Assembly: GCA_973895155.1 (NCBI GenBank) | Contig: OZ316896.1 | Span: 8,060,001-8,124,000, forward strand | Length of the DNA: 64,000 bases | Reading direction: 5' to 3' | Source: Marsupella aquatica | Taxonomy: Eukaryota; Marchantiophyta | In this document: positions 1 to 9,285 of the stretch, in pieces | How positions within the stretch are numbered: position 1 is the first letter of the stretch | Layout of the letters: each line of letters starts with the position of its first letter | Program-made: the position numbers and the translations under genes | The notes under the pieces: generated by a model | Databases searched by the model: none | What the model was told of the DNA's origin: nothing | What the model saw: the letters and a program-made list of their open reading frames with translations, nothing else

Positions 1-601
1 AAACCCGAGGTTAAGTGGAAGCGTCAAGAGAATGATTTGGTGCGGTTTTTGTTCACGTTCAACGGTTGAATCCGAAATGGGATACGCCGTATCCCATTTT
101 CAGTTTGCCATTTTGATTGCAAAAATGAAATCTTGTGTTTTCCTAGTTTTGTTTGACGCTCGGATTTAGCTTTTAGAAGGATCACGTGAAAAACATTGTT
201 TTTCTAGGTTTTGGAATTTGCTCTTTTTTTAGATGACGTGTCTCGGAATTTTGGAATGTAACAATTCTTTGTTTTAGTGTCGACAGTATCTCGATTTGAA
301 ATCCGATGTTGGATGCAATTTTGGATTCATCCTCAAAATAGCGTTTTTGATCTTAATTTTGGTGATTTTTTGCCATTTTTTGCAAAATCAAAAACACACT
401 TCTCGTTTGGTGGTCATACTTCTCGTTTGGTCCGTCACTGTGTTTCATTTCAAATAGTCCCTGCCACCTGTCTTTGTTTGGATTGGTCAGTGAGATTCTT
501 TCAATCCTTCTCGTTCTCCGTCACATGATGTCAACAGCACTATGATGGAAAAGTTTTAAAGGTTTTATGTAGTTCTTTGTATATGGTAATTTGTTCGGAG
601 C
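1..601. other. AT-rich stretch without recognisable gene
   Basis: T-rich runs and no open frame with a recognisable protein pattern. The short frame at 277-528 begins at GTG and looks random. It could be the upstream region or an intron of the broken gene that follows. Confidence 0.4.
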
Positions 602-661
602 GTGAGGGTAGAGACTGGCTCTGTGTCGTACAGAGACCTTCATGTATTGACATGCTCCACA

Positions 662-2138
662 ATGCAACCTTCAAGCGCCCCAAGCTCTCCAAGAGGGTAT
701 ACCACAGTTCCAAAGGAAGATCACGGTCATTGCGAGTCTACACAATCTTCGTTCTCTGGGGCATTTTACTCGCATCAAGTTACAAGGTCAAGCAAAGCAA
801 TCACTTCCTTCAACGCAACACTACCACTCCAGAAGTCCAGACGGGTCCAAATGGACACGGATAGCATGACCGATTACGTGCTGGGAGAGGGCAACGAGGT
901 TGGATTAGGGATGGATGAAGTCATCTCGCGACACATAATGTCATGTGGAAAAGATTTCCGGGGAAACGAGAAGGAATCGCCCAGGATTCCGCTTTGTCGG
1001 TTGATCCACATGGAGGTAGTGCGGACGCTTCAGAAGGAGAGTGTGTCAATTGAGAAATTGAAAGACTCGTTCTGAAGTAGTGGGTACAATCCAAGGATTG
1101 GAATGCGGTTTTTTGTGCAACCGACCAATTCTGATGGTGTGGAGCAAATATGCACTGAGGAGATCAGGGAGACTTGGGATGCTATTTGGGTTGCTGAGAA
1201 CGAGAAATTTAAGTTAGAATGCGCGACAGATCCAACTTTTACGATCTTGAAAGACAAAATGTTCTCAGTCTTTGACGGGAATCACCAACTTTACTCGTGG
1301 ACTATGGTCACAAAGGAAAATCCAGACAATGTCAAGTATCATCCCAGAGTTCTTTGCACCATTTTCAAGGGTGATAAAGCTTCACAAATTCAGATTGAGG
1401 CGGCTATGCACACAGTCAACCAGTAAGTAATTCGGCCCAAACTTGTAATTAAACATTTCTGCAATCCATTGTTGTTAAATAAATACTAAAGAGAGTATTT
1501 GTTTTTATGCTAGCGCCTGACGCTACTAATTTCAAACATGGCCTATTGCAGGTTAGGGCAGGCCGTTGTTGAACCGTCGTGGATCTTTGACGCAGACAGA
1601 ATCTGAAGGATTCTCTCTCACAATCTAGAGTACTATAAGTCAATAATTGACAGCGCCAATTATGCAAAGTTTGAGTATATAAAACAGAAGACTCGAAAAC
1701 ATTCTTGGTACACACGGAAAATGCCTCTAGAAGCTCTTGTTTATATTTTGTGCGAAAACAAAATCAAAGCTTACACTAACCAGTTCAAGATGGACATGGC
1801 ATTGGCAGCAAGTCAAGGCAATCCTTGGTCGACTGATGAGGTCGCAAAGTGGCAGTCACTCATGTTGAAAGAGGCCACCAAAGACTGGTCTACGAAAACA
1901 TCCAAAATCACTCCTCTTCTTAGTCCTGAGTTTGAAGATTTTCTAGGTACTTGTGCAGAGATGTACGTATTGACGGAGAAGAACAAGCGAGAGAAAAAAC
2001 CCGATTCGGTTGTTTGTACTATGGACCGTGCTAGACTATTCACAGCAGTTTCTGCTCTTGATCCAAAATTGAGATGCACTTTGCTTGTTGCTCACTGTAC
2101 TCCAGAGTTGAGAAAACAATTCTTCCACCCTGCCAGTG
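662..2138 (+). pseudogene. Unrecognised two-exon gene, broken and truncated by an LTR
   Basis: I do not recognise this protein. The first ATG is at 662. A single frame runs from there to a good donor (GTAAGT at 1423), with one in-frame TGA at 1073-1075. It resumes in phase after an acceptor at about 1551 (TTGCAG), giving Gln-Leu-Gly at the joint. The second exon has a TGA at about 1612 and then stays open to about 2138. There the reading suddenly becomes the end of the gypsy LTR on the other strand. The protein is soluble-looking with many Lys/Glu residues, and neither a membrane segment nor a known motif is visible. Frame continuity across a proper intron argues that this was a real gene; two nonsense codons and the truncation argue that it is dead. 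It may belong to a mobile element. Confidence 0.5.
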
Positions 2139-5100
2139 TGTGTGGTGCGTCCCATGGCTCCCTAAACCCAAGAAACCCCCCAGCTCAAGCCGATTCCCGC
2201 AGGTTTCGCGCTTGGCGAGGCCGTTTCTGCGGCTTAGCGGCATGGGACGCTGCTAACCTTCTACTACTACTATTAACATTTTACACACATATACTGGACA
2301 GATCCTTCATCGGGTCATGAGATACGTAGCCGGCCTAATCTAGACCTTCCCTCGTCTTCCCCTCCGTCTTGTTAGGTATGTTTGGATTCCGCCGCCGGAA
2401 TGATCCCCAATAGGCTTGGTTAAGCCGCTAAGACCTCTCTCAGCTTGACACATCCAACTCTCACTCCCCTGCTTACTTTCCTTCCTTCTAGTTGATGTGG
2501 GCACTCTTCACACAAGTTAATGCGACACACAAATAGCAAAATGACTCCTTCTGACTGAGTCATACCATGCACTTGCCATACAAACAGTACATCTCATACA
2601 CAAGCTCTGCGAACTAAGCCGTGAGGCCAACTCTATTCAGCTCTTAGGCATGAGGAAACATGAATATACACAAGGGTCACTGTATGACTAACCGAGAGCT
2701 TCTCTTACTACTTGATCCCAGCCCGGCTGGTGCAAACTAAAAACTTGCTAAAGAAGAGGCCCTTAGCTCCCCGCTGCCCAGGTACTTATCCTGGTAGTGG
2801 ATCCGCCTAATTCTTTGCAGCGTAAGCCTAATCTACCTAACAGTAATCTACTTGCCCAGATCTACCTATGTACAGCAAGGCAGGAGCACAAGTGTTGCTC
2901 CTACCAGTGGAACCGCAATCCCACTAAGCTAAGTGTCAGGGCCGCCCCTGGTCCTGATCCTAATCCTAAACTTGGAGATCAGCGCCTGCCCTGCCCACTC
3001 ACGCCTCCTCCCTCCACGTCCGCCCTTCCTAAAAGGAACGGCGCCCTTGCACCGTCACGACACCGGTGGTGGATCCTCAATGGACGCCCCCAACGCTTCC
3101 TCCTCAGCCACTGCCGTAGGTTCGTTCTTTGACAGATTACCTGCCCTTGACTGAGTCAACTCTCCATCGGCCTGACTGGGTCCACAATCGGCGTCGGCAT
3201 CGGCTCGGGAATCGGTTACGGCCTCAGCCTTGGCAACGGTCTCCCCGGCCTGCTCAAGAGGCGGATCTGGGATACCAGCCTCATTAATGAGTAGTTCGGC
3301 TTGGGCCGCACCATCCCCACCTTTGATGATAGCGGGATCTATTGCCGTATTCATGCCGGAGGATGGTGCTGGGTCTACCTCCTTGGTCACCACTGCCTGT
3401 GGAGTCGGATTACTCCTTGACCCTGAAGGTTTCCGCTTCTTCTTCTTTTCTGGTTCGGCAGCTGGTCCCTTCCCCTTCCCACTTACTTCCGGCACTGGTG
3501 CAGGTGGCGCGGCTTTTTCTTCGGCCAGTACCACTCCTGGTAACCTGGTTGCCCCAATTGGAGTTGGGCCTGATGAAGACAAGCACTTAAATACTGCGGC
3601 TTGTTTCTTCAGCCGCTCCGTTTGGTTGTCGGCCCGCCGCTGGAGGTTCTCCATCTTCCTCGTGATTTCCTCCAACTCCTCTTGGGTCTCATCCAGGTCC
3701 TTGCACGCCTCCTCTAGTTCCTTCTGGGCTTCCTCCCGTTCTTTCTTCAAGGTAGCCCTCTCCTCCCGGGTTGCTCTTAGCTCCTTGTGTCGAGCTCTGC
3801 AATGATGACAGACTCCATCTGGTTCATCTTGGCGTAAGTCTGATCGAGCATCTCGTCCTTCTCCCTTAGGTCGGCCTTGAAGCTGGCCGTCAGGGACGCA
3901 AGCTCCTGCTGCAGCGCCATAATCCCTTGATAGGATTTTCCTAACTCGGCCTCCTTCTGCTCAAGGGCTCCGCGGATTTTCTCGAGCTCCCCCTTCAACG
4001 CCCATTCCTTTCTTTGGGTCTCCGCCATGGCCCGGCTGTTGGCTGTTATGTGGGCCTCCTCTGCATTCCTCAGCTCTCGCTTCCACTTCTCCCTCTCTTT
4101 GATTGTATCGGCCAACTCTCCCTGCGTCTGAGTCAGTTTATCCTTGATATTCTGATTATCAGCCTGCCCGGTGTCCAACTGCCCCTTCATGATGTTCAGC
4201 TCATGCCGTTTAATCCGCAGTTCATCTTGGGCTTTCTTGGCCGCCCTTAGATCTTCAATCTCGGCTTCCATCCTCCTAAGCCGCCGAATGACCTCGTCCT
4301 TCTTGCTTCTCTCTAAAGCCACCGCTTCTTCTAATTGGCGCTTCTCCAACTGCTCCCTATGGAAAAAGGGTCCTACCTCCAACTCCTCTCCAAAGATGCC
4401 GAGCGCAAGTTCCCCACGCATCTCACCATACTCCATGGCTCTATTCTTAGCGTAGGTGGAGTAAGTAGAAGTGATTGGCATCGCCCATCACGGCCTCTGC
4501 TCCCAAGCCGTCTTGCGGATATCTTCAATCGTGGCTAGAGGTTTGCTTCCTTTTTCGGCTAGCCGCCTGATGTCCTCCGGCCAATCTCCTCCTGGTAAAT
4601 CCTTTTCCCTAGCCAGGGCTGCCTCCTCTTCCTGCCTGATTTGCTCCTGAAATTCCTGCGCCGTCTGTTTTATGCCGTCAAAGCTCGGGGGAGCAACATC
4701 TGGTGGGGGAGACTCAGGGCTACTCTGCTGGTTGGGGTCCCCTCGTACTACCCTTGGAAGTGTGGGGACAAACCGGCCATAGGTCCTTACTCCTGGAACG
4801 TGATGGTCCGACCCATAGCCGGAGTTATCATGGCTGAAGTCCTCCACTGCCTCCTGCTCTGCTGCTCGGCTGGCTTCTTTGGTGCCGCCGACCTCATTCT
4901 TTTTGCCGGGGTGGCTTCATCGTTGACGGCTTCCTTCCTCTTCATCTCTGCTGCCGTGGAGGTTTCTCCTAGCACCGTTGCCTGGGTCCACCTTTCCGTG
5001 CTACCCTTCAATTCCCAGTGTATGTTGTTGTAGTTTTTGATGGCCTCTCGGATGCTGACGATGCTGTCTTTGCAAAACAGAAGATCGTCGAGCTGATTGG

Positions 5101-5675
5101 AAGTAGGAGTCCACAAGAACTCGTCCTTGATGAGTTCGCCTACTAAGAAAGTCGTCTTCTGCAGCTCCCACAATCGAGCGAGCTCCTGCCGTTCTCGAGC
5201 TGCCCTTTCTGATTCCTCGTCCTCGTAAGTCTTGATGTACTCAGTTGCCCGTTCGAACAGGCATCCCCAGAAATGTGCCGCTTGATTGACGTTGCTCATA
5301 CCCTCCTTAGGTCGATCGTCGGTATCTATTCTCTCCCCGAGTGCTTGCCTAAGCAGCTGACAGTAGTTGGCCTCCCATAGTCGTCTGCCTAGTTCGTGCT
5401 CGCAAATGAGCCACCATCTCCTACAAGCGCTCCTTACCCCTCTCCTCTTCCGGTCCTTCCTCCCGTTGATCCTTCCTAGCCGCCGACGCTTAGCGCGCCC
5501 TAACCCTAATCGAGTTTTCACCCCCAGCGTCCTTACCTCCGGCCTCGGCCCGGGTTCCATGGTCGCCCCTAATTGTTTATATTTTCCTTGTTTTGTCCCT
5601 ATACTAAGGTGTTTCTAGGGTGCCTTCCTGCTTTACCCACTTAACTAGCCGAGTGATTCCTGTCTAGGCATCACA
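2139..5675 (-). repeat. 3' LTR of gypsy element A (about 3.5 kb, coding)
   Basis: The LTR starts with TGTGATGCC (minus strand, at 5675) directly after the polypurine tract, matching the TGTGAC starts of the other two LTRs. Its far end is placed near 2139, where the minus strand reads ACCACACACA and the flanking gene frame begins; this end is uncertain by a few bases because of a CA run. A GC-rich hairpin (ATTCCGCCGCCGGAAT, 2386-2401) followed by CAAACATACCTA on the minus strand matches one near the 3' end of the solo LTR at 12612-12627. This supports common descent and the orientation. Confidence 0.75.
3055..5560 (-). pseudogene. LTR-encoded accessory protein of element A (ORF3), broken
   Basis: This protein is encoded wholly inside the LTR. 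Four minus-strand blocks follow one another: 5560-4787, 4847-4488, 4481-3777 and 3750-3055. Two +/-1 frameshifts separate blocks 1/2 and 3/4, and an in-frame TGA separates blocks 2/3. Block 1 holds a region starting near Phe-Trp-Gly-Cys-Leu-Phe and ending in LKGSTERWTQA. It aligns with LKGNQRLTQA in the intact copy at 37.6 kb, including the preceding helix-rich stretch. Then come a Pro/Ser-rich linker, a coiled coil of more than 250 residues rich in Glu, Lys, Gln and Leu, and a basic KKKKRKPSGSRS patch that could be a nuclear signal. The IFGLP domain of the other two copies is not evident here, so this copy may have lost it or belong to a subfamily. There is no transmembrane segment, so it is not an envelope protein. 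Confidence 0.65.
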
Positions 5676-7439
5676 TAGCTCCCCACTTAATTGTGAAGCG
5701 TCCTCGCGAACAACTTCATCTTCGTCCATATAGTATTTCTTGAGGTGGTCATAATGGATGCAAACTGGATATACCTCTCCCGTAATGTTGGCCAATTGTA
5801 CGGAGCCATTGGAGAACATTATGGTTACTCTAAAGGGTCCTAACCAGCGAGTGTAAAGCTTTCCTGGAAACCTACTATACCTACTGTCATACAGTAACAC
5901 AAGATCACCGGTGTGAATACTAACTACTTTCAACTTTTTATCATACTGATGCTTCATGATATTCTGTTTATATTCTACTCTCTCGGCTGAAATCATTCTC
6001 GCCTCCTCTAAAGCTTCTAACCTATATTCTCGCTCCTTTAGGCTCTCCTCCGCTGAGGCTCTTTCCTCAATTGTAACTTGAAATGTCGGTATCTCAAGTT
6101 GCATGGGTACCAGGGCTTCTTGTCCAAAGGTTAAGAAGAAGGGTGTATGACCGGTAGTGGATTTATAGGCTAGATTGTAAGCAAAAACAGCAGCAAACAA
6201 TTTATCATCCCAATCGAGTTTGTTCTGAGCTACTGTCTTGTTCAATATCTTTCCTATAATTCCGTTTGCTCGTTCTGTCAACCCATTTGCCTTTGGATGG
6301 TAGGGAGTAGTAGGCCTATGTCTAACTAAATACTGCTCATTTAAACGACTAATTATATCATTCAGAAAATGGGTTCCTCTATCACTAACTAATTCTAGGG
6401 GTGCTCCATACCTGGTGAAGATCTGCTCATACATGAATCTAGCCGTAGTAATTGCATCATCCTTCGTGGTCGGTCTGGCCTCTACCCATTTAGTTGCATA
6501 ATCCGTAGCCAAGATTATGTACTTATTCCGTCGAGGGTGGGTCAGTGGTTTCAGAGGTCCGATGTAATCAATACCCCACTTCTCGAATGGTGCCAGAGGT
6601 AGAATAGGGTGCAGTGGATGTCTGGTGGACGCCCTTGGTCCTCCCGCTCGCTGACAAGGATCGCATTGTTTGATAAACTGATAGACATCCTTGTGCAAGG
6701 TGGGCCACCAGTAACCGGCATTTAATATCTTTTTAGACGTGGTTACCGGGGCAAAATGTCCTCCGGCCTCCTCTCCATGCATGGCCCGTAGGACTCGTTT
6801 TACCTCTCCCTTTTCCAAACACCTTTGAATCGTGCCGTTGATTCCATGCTTGTGCAGTATGCCTTTAATGCATTGATACTGTCTGACCTTCCGCACAAAG
6901 ACTGCGGCTTGTTCTCGGCTTAATCCTGGCTGTAATCTGGAAGTGCTGAGAAAATGTAAAATCTCAGGGTACCATGTATCAGCTATTTCCACAACGAATA
7001 GCTCCTCGTCGGGGAATCGATCATCGATGCAATCCATGGCAGGTTCACCTGTGATCCTTGAAAAGAAGTTGGCATTGGCGTGTAACTTTCCTGGCTTGAT
7101 CCTCAGCTCATAGTCAAACTCCTGTAATAGCAAAATCCATCTTGCTACTCTGCCTGTAAGGTCCGGCTTATTGACTAGGTACTTCAAACTTTCATGATCG
7201 GTATGAAAGATTACCTTGTACCCTAGTAAATAATGCCTAAACTTTTTACAAGAATAAATGACTCCTAATGCTTCTCTCTTTGTGGTGGAGTAGTTCCGTT
7301 CGGCATCGGCAAGCTGACGGCTTGCGAAGTATATGGGATGGTCCCTTCCTTTCTCATCCAACTGACTTAGTACTGAGCCGATACAGAAGCCCGAGACATC
7401 GACAAAAACATGAAAGTCTTTGTTCCAGTCCGGTATCAT
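5664..7439 (-). CDS. pol: Gypsy pol fragment: RNase H and integrase
   Basis: 591 residues are open without a stop. Residues 1-130 are the RNase H of a Ty3/gypsy polyprotein (VDVSGFCIGSVLSQLD, FHTDHESLKYLVN). Next comes the H2C2 zinc-binding region (HGEEAGGHF...CDPCQRAG). The integrase core has a D,D35E triad: Asp in WGIDYIGP, Asp in LVSDRGTHF and Glu in LTERANG. The C-terminal GPF module (RWLGPFRV) is followed by HYDHLKKYY; no chromodomain is seen. The frame ends three codons inside the LTR. The reverse transcriptase that should precede it is missing, so this fragment cannot mobilise itself, although the frame it retains is intact. The methionine at 7439 is probably not a natural start. Confidence 0.9.
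   Translation of the reverse strand: MIPDWNKDFHVFVDVSGFCIGSVLSQLDEKGRDHPIYFASRQLADAERNYSTTKREALGVIYSCKKFRHYLLGYKVIFHTDHESLKYLVNKPDLTGRVARWILLLQEFDYELRIKPGKLHANANFFSRITGEPAMDCIDDRFPDEELFVVEIADTWYPEILHFLSTSRLQPGLSREQAAVFVRKVRQYQCIKGILHKHGINGTIQRCLEKGEVKRVLRAMHGEEAGGHFAPVTTSKKILNAGYWWPTLHKDVYQFIKQCDPCQRAGGPRASTRHPLHPILPLAPFEKWGIDYIGPLKPLTHPRRNKYIILATDYATKWVEARPTTKDDAITTARFMYEQIFTRYGAPLELVSDRGTHFLNDIISRLNEQYLVRHRPTTPYHPKANGLTERANGIIGKILNKTVAQNKLDWDDKLFAAVFAYNLAYKSTTGHTPFFLTFGQEALVPMQLEIPTFQVTIEERASAEESLKEREYRLEALEEARMISAERVEYKQNIMKHQYDKKLKVVSIHTGDLVLLYDSRYSRFPGKLYTRWLGPFRVTIMFSNGSVQLANITGEVYPVCIHYDHLKKYYMDEDEVVREDASQLSGELCDA
5676..5688 (-). other. Polypurine tract of element A
   Basis: The minus strand reads AAGTGGGGAGCTA immediately before TGTGATGCC. 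The same 13 bases occur at 37256-37268 before the 3' LTR of element B. This is the expected plus-strand primer site at an internal/LTR boundary. It overlaps the end of the pol frame (residues LSGEL). Confidence 0.8.
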
Positions 7440-7500
7440 CTATGTCCGGTATCATCGGTGCTATCATGATATGGTTCTTGAGGAAGCACCGGGCCTATGG

Positions 7501-8114
7501 CTGCTAGTGTCAAGAGAGAACTTAAGTTAAGATCATGATTACTATTCTAGACTGGGTAGCAGACACCACAAGGAACGGTTTCGTGGATGAAAGCACAACA
7601 TCATAACTCTTTTCTCCATACCTACGGACTATTGCCTCCTTGACAGCTACCTTGGGTCGAGTTACAAAACGAATATCTCCCAACGAGAAAGAAACGGAAG
7701 GTTCATTGGAGGGAGGTTTGTTGAGATCCATCTCAATACAAGATAAAAATTGTGCAAGCCCAATCCTGCTCGTAAACTACATAAGGGTACACAATTGGCT
7801 CTATTGAATTTAACATCGCAGTTGCAAATGCTTCTCCAAAGTGAAAAGTCATATGCTGATGCATTATCTCTTTTTGGAGTACATGAATTCTAATAAGGAA
7901 AGGATTAGGGAGAGGAAGAATAGGTACTGGTCTAGGCATTATTGTACTATCAAATATTCCATCCAACTAATTTTCATTTTAATGACAAGATATAGAATCA
8001 TTCAACAAAAAGATCATTCATTTCAAACAAATACTATGCATTGAGTTAACTCTAAGTATATACATGCAGATGTTTATCTTAATAGGTTGATCTTCTTTTG
8101 AATGAAAATACTAT
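7501..8114. other. Non-element DNA with no supported gene
   Basis: Two short minus-strand frames lie here (7966-7733 and 7731-7522). The first gives a hydrophobic Pro/Leu-rich peptide and the second a Lys/Val-rich one. Neither shows a motif or splice context that I can support. Composition drops to AT-rich compared with the flanking gypsy DNA. Confidence 0.35.
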
Positions 8115-8377
8115 CTGAAGGTCCAACTCATACAAAATATCCCTGGCCGAGCCAAAGCTCTAAGCAAGAGTGCATGAGTGGGTCTACTTCATAAGGATTT
8201 TACCCAAAAAAGGAGCATATGATGTCAAGGCATTATTGAGCACTTCTCAACTCTTTAGAACTTAATAACCATCTCCTATCAAATGACAACACTTTCTGAA
8301 GGTCCAACTCATACAAAATATCCCTGGCCGAGCTGAAGCTCTAAGCAAGAGTGCATGAGTGGGTCTACTTCATAAGG
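8115..8377 (+). repeat. 82-bp direct repeat, two copies 181 bp apart
   Basis: 8115-8196 and 8296-8377 are nearly identical (CTGAAGGTCCAACTCATACA ... CTACTTCATAAGG), with two neighbouring differences (AGCCAA versus AGCTGA). The sequence between and after them also shares short pieces. No coding pattern. Confidence 0.8.
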
Positions 8378-8604
8378 GTTATAATCATATAAGAGAGCAT
8401 CAAGTCCAATGGATTTTTAAGGCTTCACAACTTAGTTGATGAAAAATGGGGAGTGAGGGGAGAGAGCCCCTCTCCTCTTTATTTATAGTGCTCACACCTC
8501 AAGCACACGGATCAAGCATGGCACACGGATGGAAGCCATGTGTCACATATCCAAGGCAAGTAAGTGTGCTAGTACTGTAGTTACGTGAGTGGAGCAACTA
8601 TAGG

Positions 8605-8818
8605 CAGTACACTGTAGCATGCACACTGTAGATCGTACACTATAACATGCACACTGTAGATCGTACACTGTAGCATGCATACTATAGATCGTACACTGTA
8701 GATTGTACACTATAGCATGCACACTGTAGATCATACACTGTAGATCGTACATTGTAGCATGCATACTATAGATCGTACACTGTAGCATGCACACTGTAAG
8801 TCTTGCACTGTAGCATGC
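8605..8818 (+). repeat. Satellite-like array with 14-bp period, left part
   Basis: Alternating half-units ACACTGTAGATCGT and ACACTGTAGCATGC repeat about 15 times with point changes. Each half-unit contains a small palindrome (GATC or GCATGC). The array is split by the solo LTR and resumes at 12797. Peptide frames read through it are artefacts of the period. Confidence 0.85.
8814..8818 (+). repeat. Target site duplication of solo LTR (left)
   Basis: CATGC, repeated exactly at 12797-12801. Removing the LTR and one copy restores a regular unit of the surrounding satellite (CTGTAGCATGCACACTGTAG). Confidence 0.9.
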
Positions 8819-9174
8819 TGTGACGCCGCCGGTACGGCGGTTAATGAGTGATTCGGTCTAACTGCGCTCGGCACGCGTGTTAGGAGTGTCTTAGACCGCT
8901 ATTATTAGCATAACGATAGTATTTAGGTAATCATTATGGGTAGGATATCATTAGGCAATAAGGGGGAATTCAGGTTCGGACTGGCGGCTGGTTGCTATTC
9001 GCACACCCGGGTTACGAGCGTGGAGGGGCCCCTCCCTCGGGTCTGTATAATGAACTTAAGGAAGCGACCACTGACACGTGCTGACTCTGACCGGCGGAGT
9101 GGCCGGCACACCACAAGCGTGAGCGGTTCAGCCTATGGGCGTCGAGAAGACGTCGGGGGATCGACAAGCCCTCA

Positions 9175-9191
9175 AGGTATAAAAGGGGAGC
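9175..9191 (+). promoter_or_regulatory. TATA box of the LTR promoter
   Basis: GGTATAAAAGGGGAGCC lies about 360 bp inside the LTR and 95-110 bp before the ATG of the accessory frame. The aligned place in element B (37585-37600) reads CCATAAGAGAGGAGCC, a weakened version. This marks the U3/R area: a transcript from here would carry the accessory frame in its first kilobases. Confidence 0.7.
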
Positions 9192-9285
9192 CAACCCTTT
9201 GTAGTGCACCAGTCCATCAGTCCACGCGCCAGCTTCGACCCCAGCTCTCTCGTTCGCTCTAAGTCGCCACTACTATCTCCTTTGA

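Larger units (their letters stand above)
2139..7500 (-). mobile_element. Truncated Ty3/gypsy element A: 3' half of pol plus 3' LTR
   Basis: On the minus strand the order is RNase H, integrase, polypurine tract, then a roughly 3.5-kb LTR with its own coding region. The element starts abruptly near 7500, just before the RNase H domain, so gag, protease and reverse transcriptase are missing. At the break an 11-bp sequence (ATGATACCGGA) is duplicated, which suggests an end-joining event. No 5' LTR or target duplication can be seen. It is closely related to element B at 31.4-41.1 kb, since the integrases share long identical blocks. Confidence 0.85.

Noticed and set aside
7522-7966. Two adjacent minus-strand frames as an organelle-DNA insertion
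   Set aside because: The peptides do not resemble any chloroplast or mitochondrial protein that I recognise.
8543-8794. 83-residue minus-strand frame rich in Cys, Tyr and Met
   Set aside because: It is the 14-bp satellite read in one frame; the peptide merely mirrors the period.
8605-8818. CRISPR-like array
   Set aside because: There are no unique spacers; units are contiguous with a 14-bp period in a eukaryotic genome.
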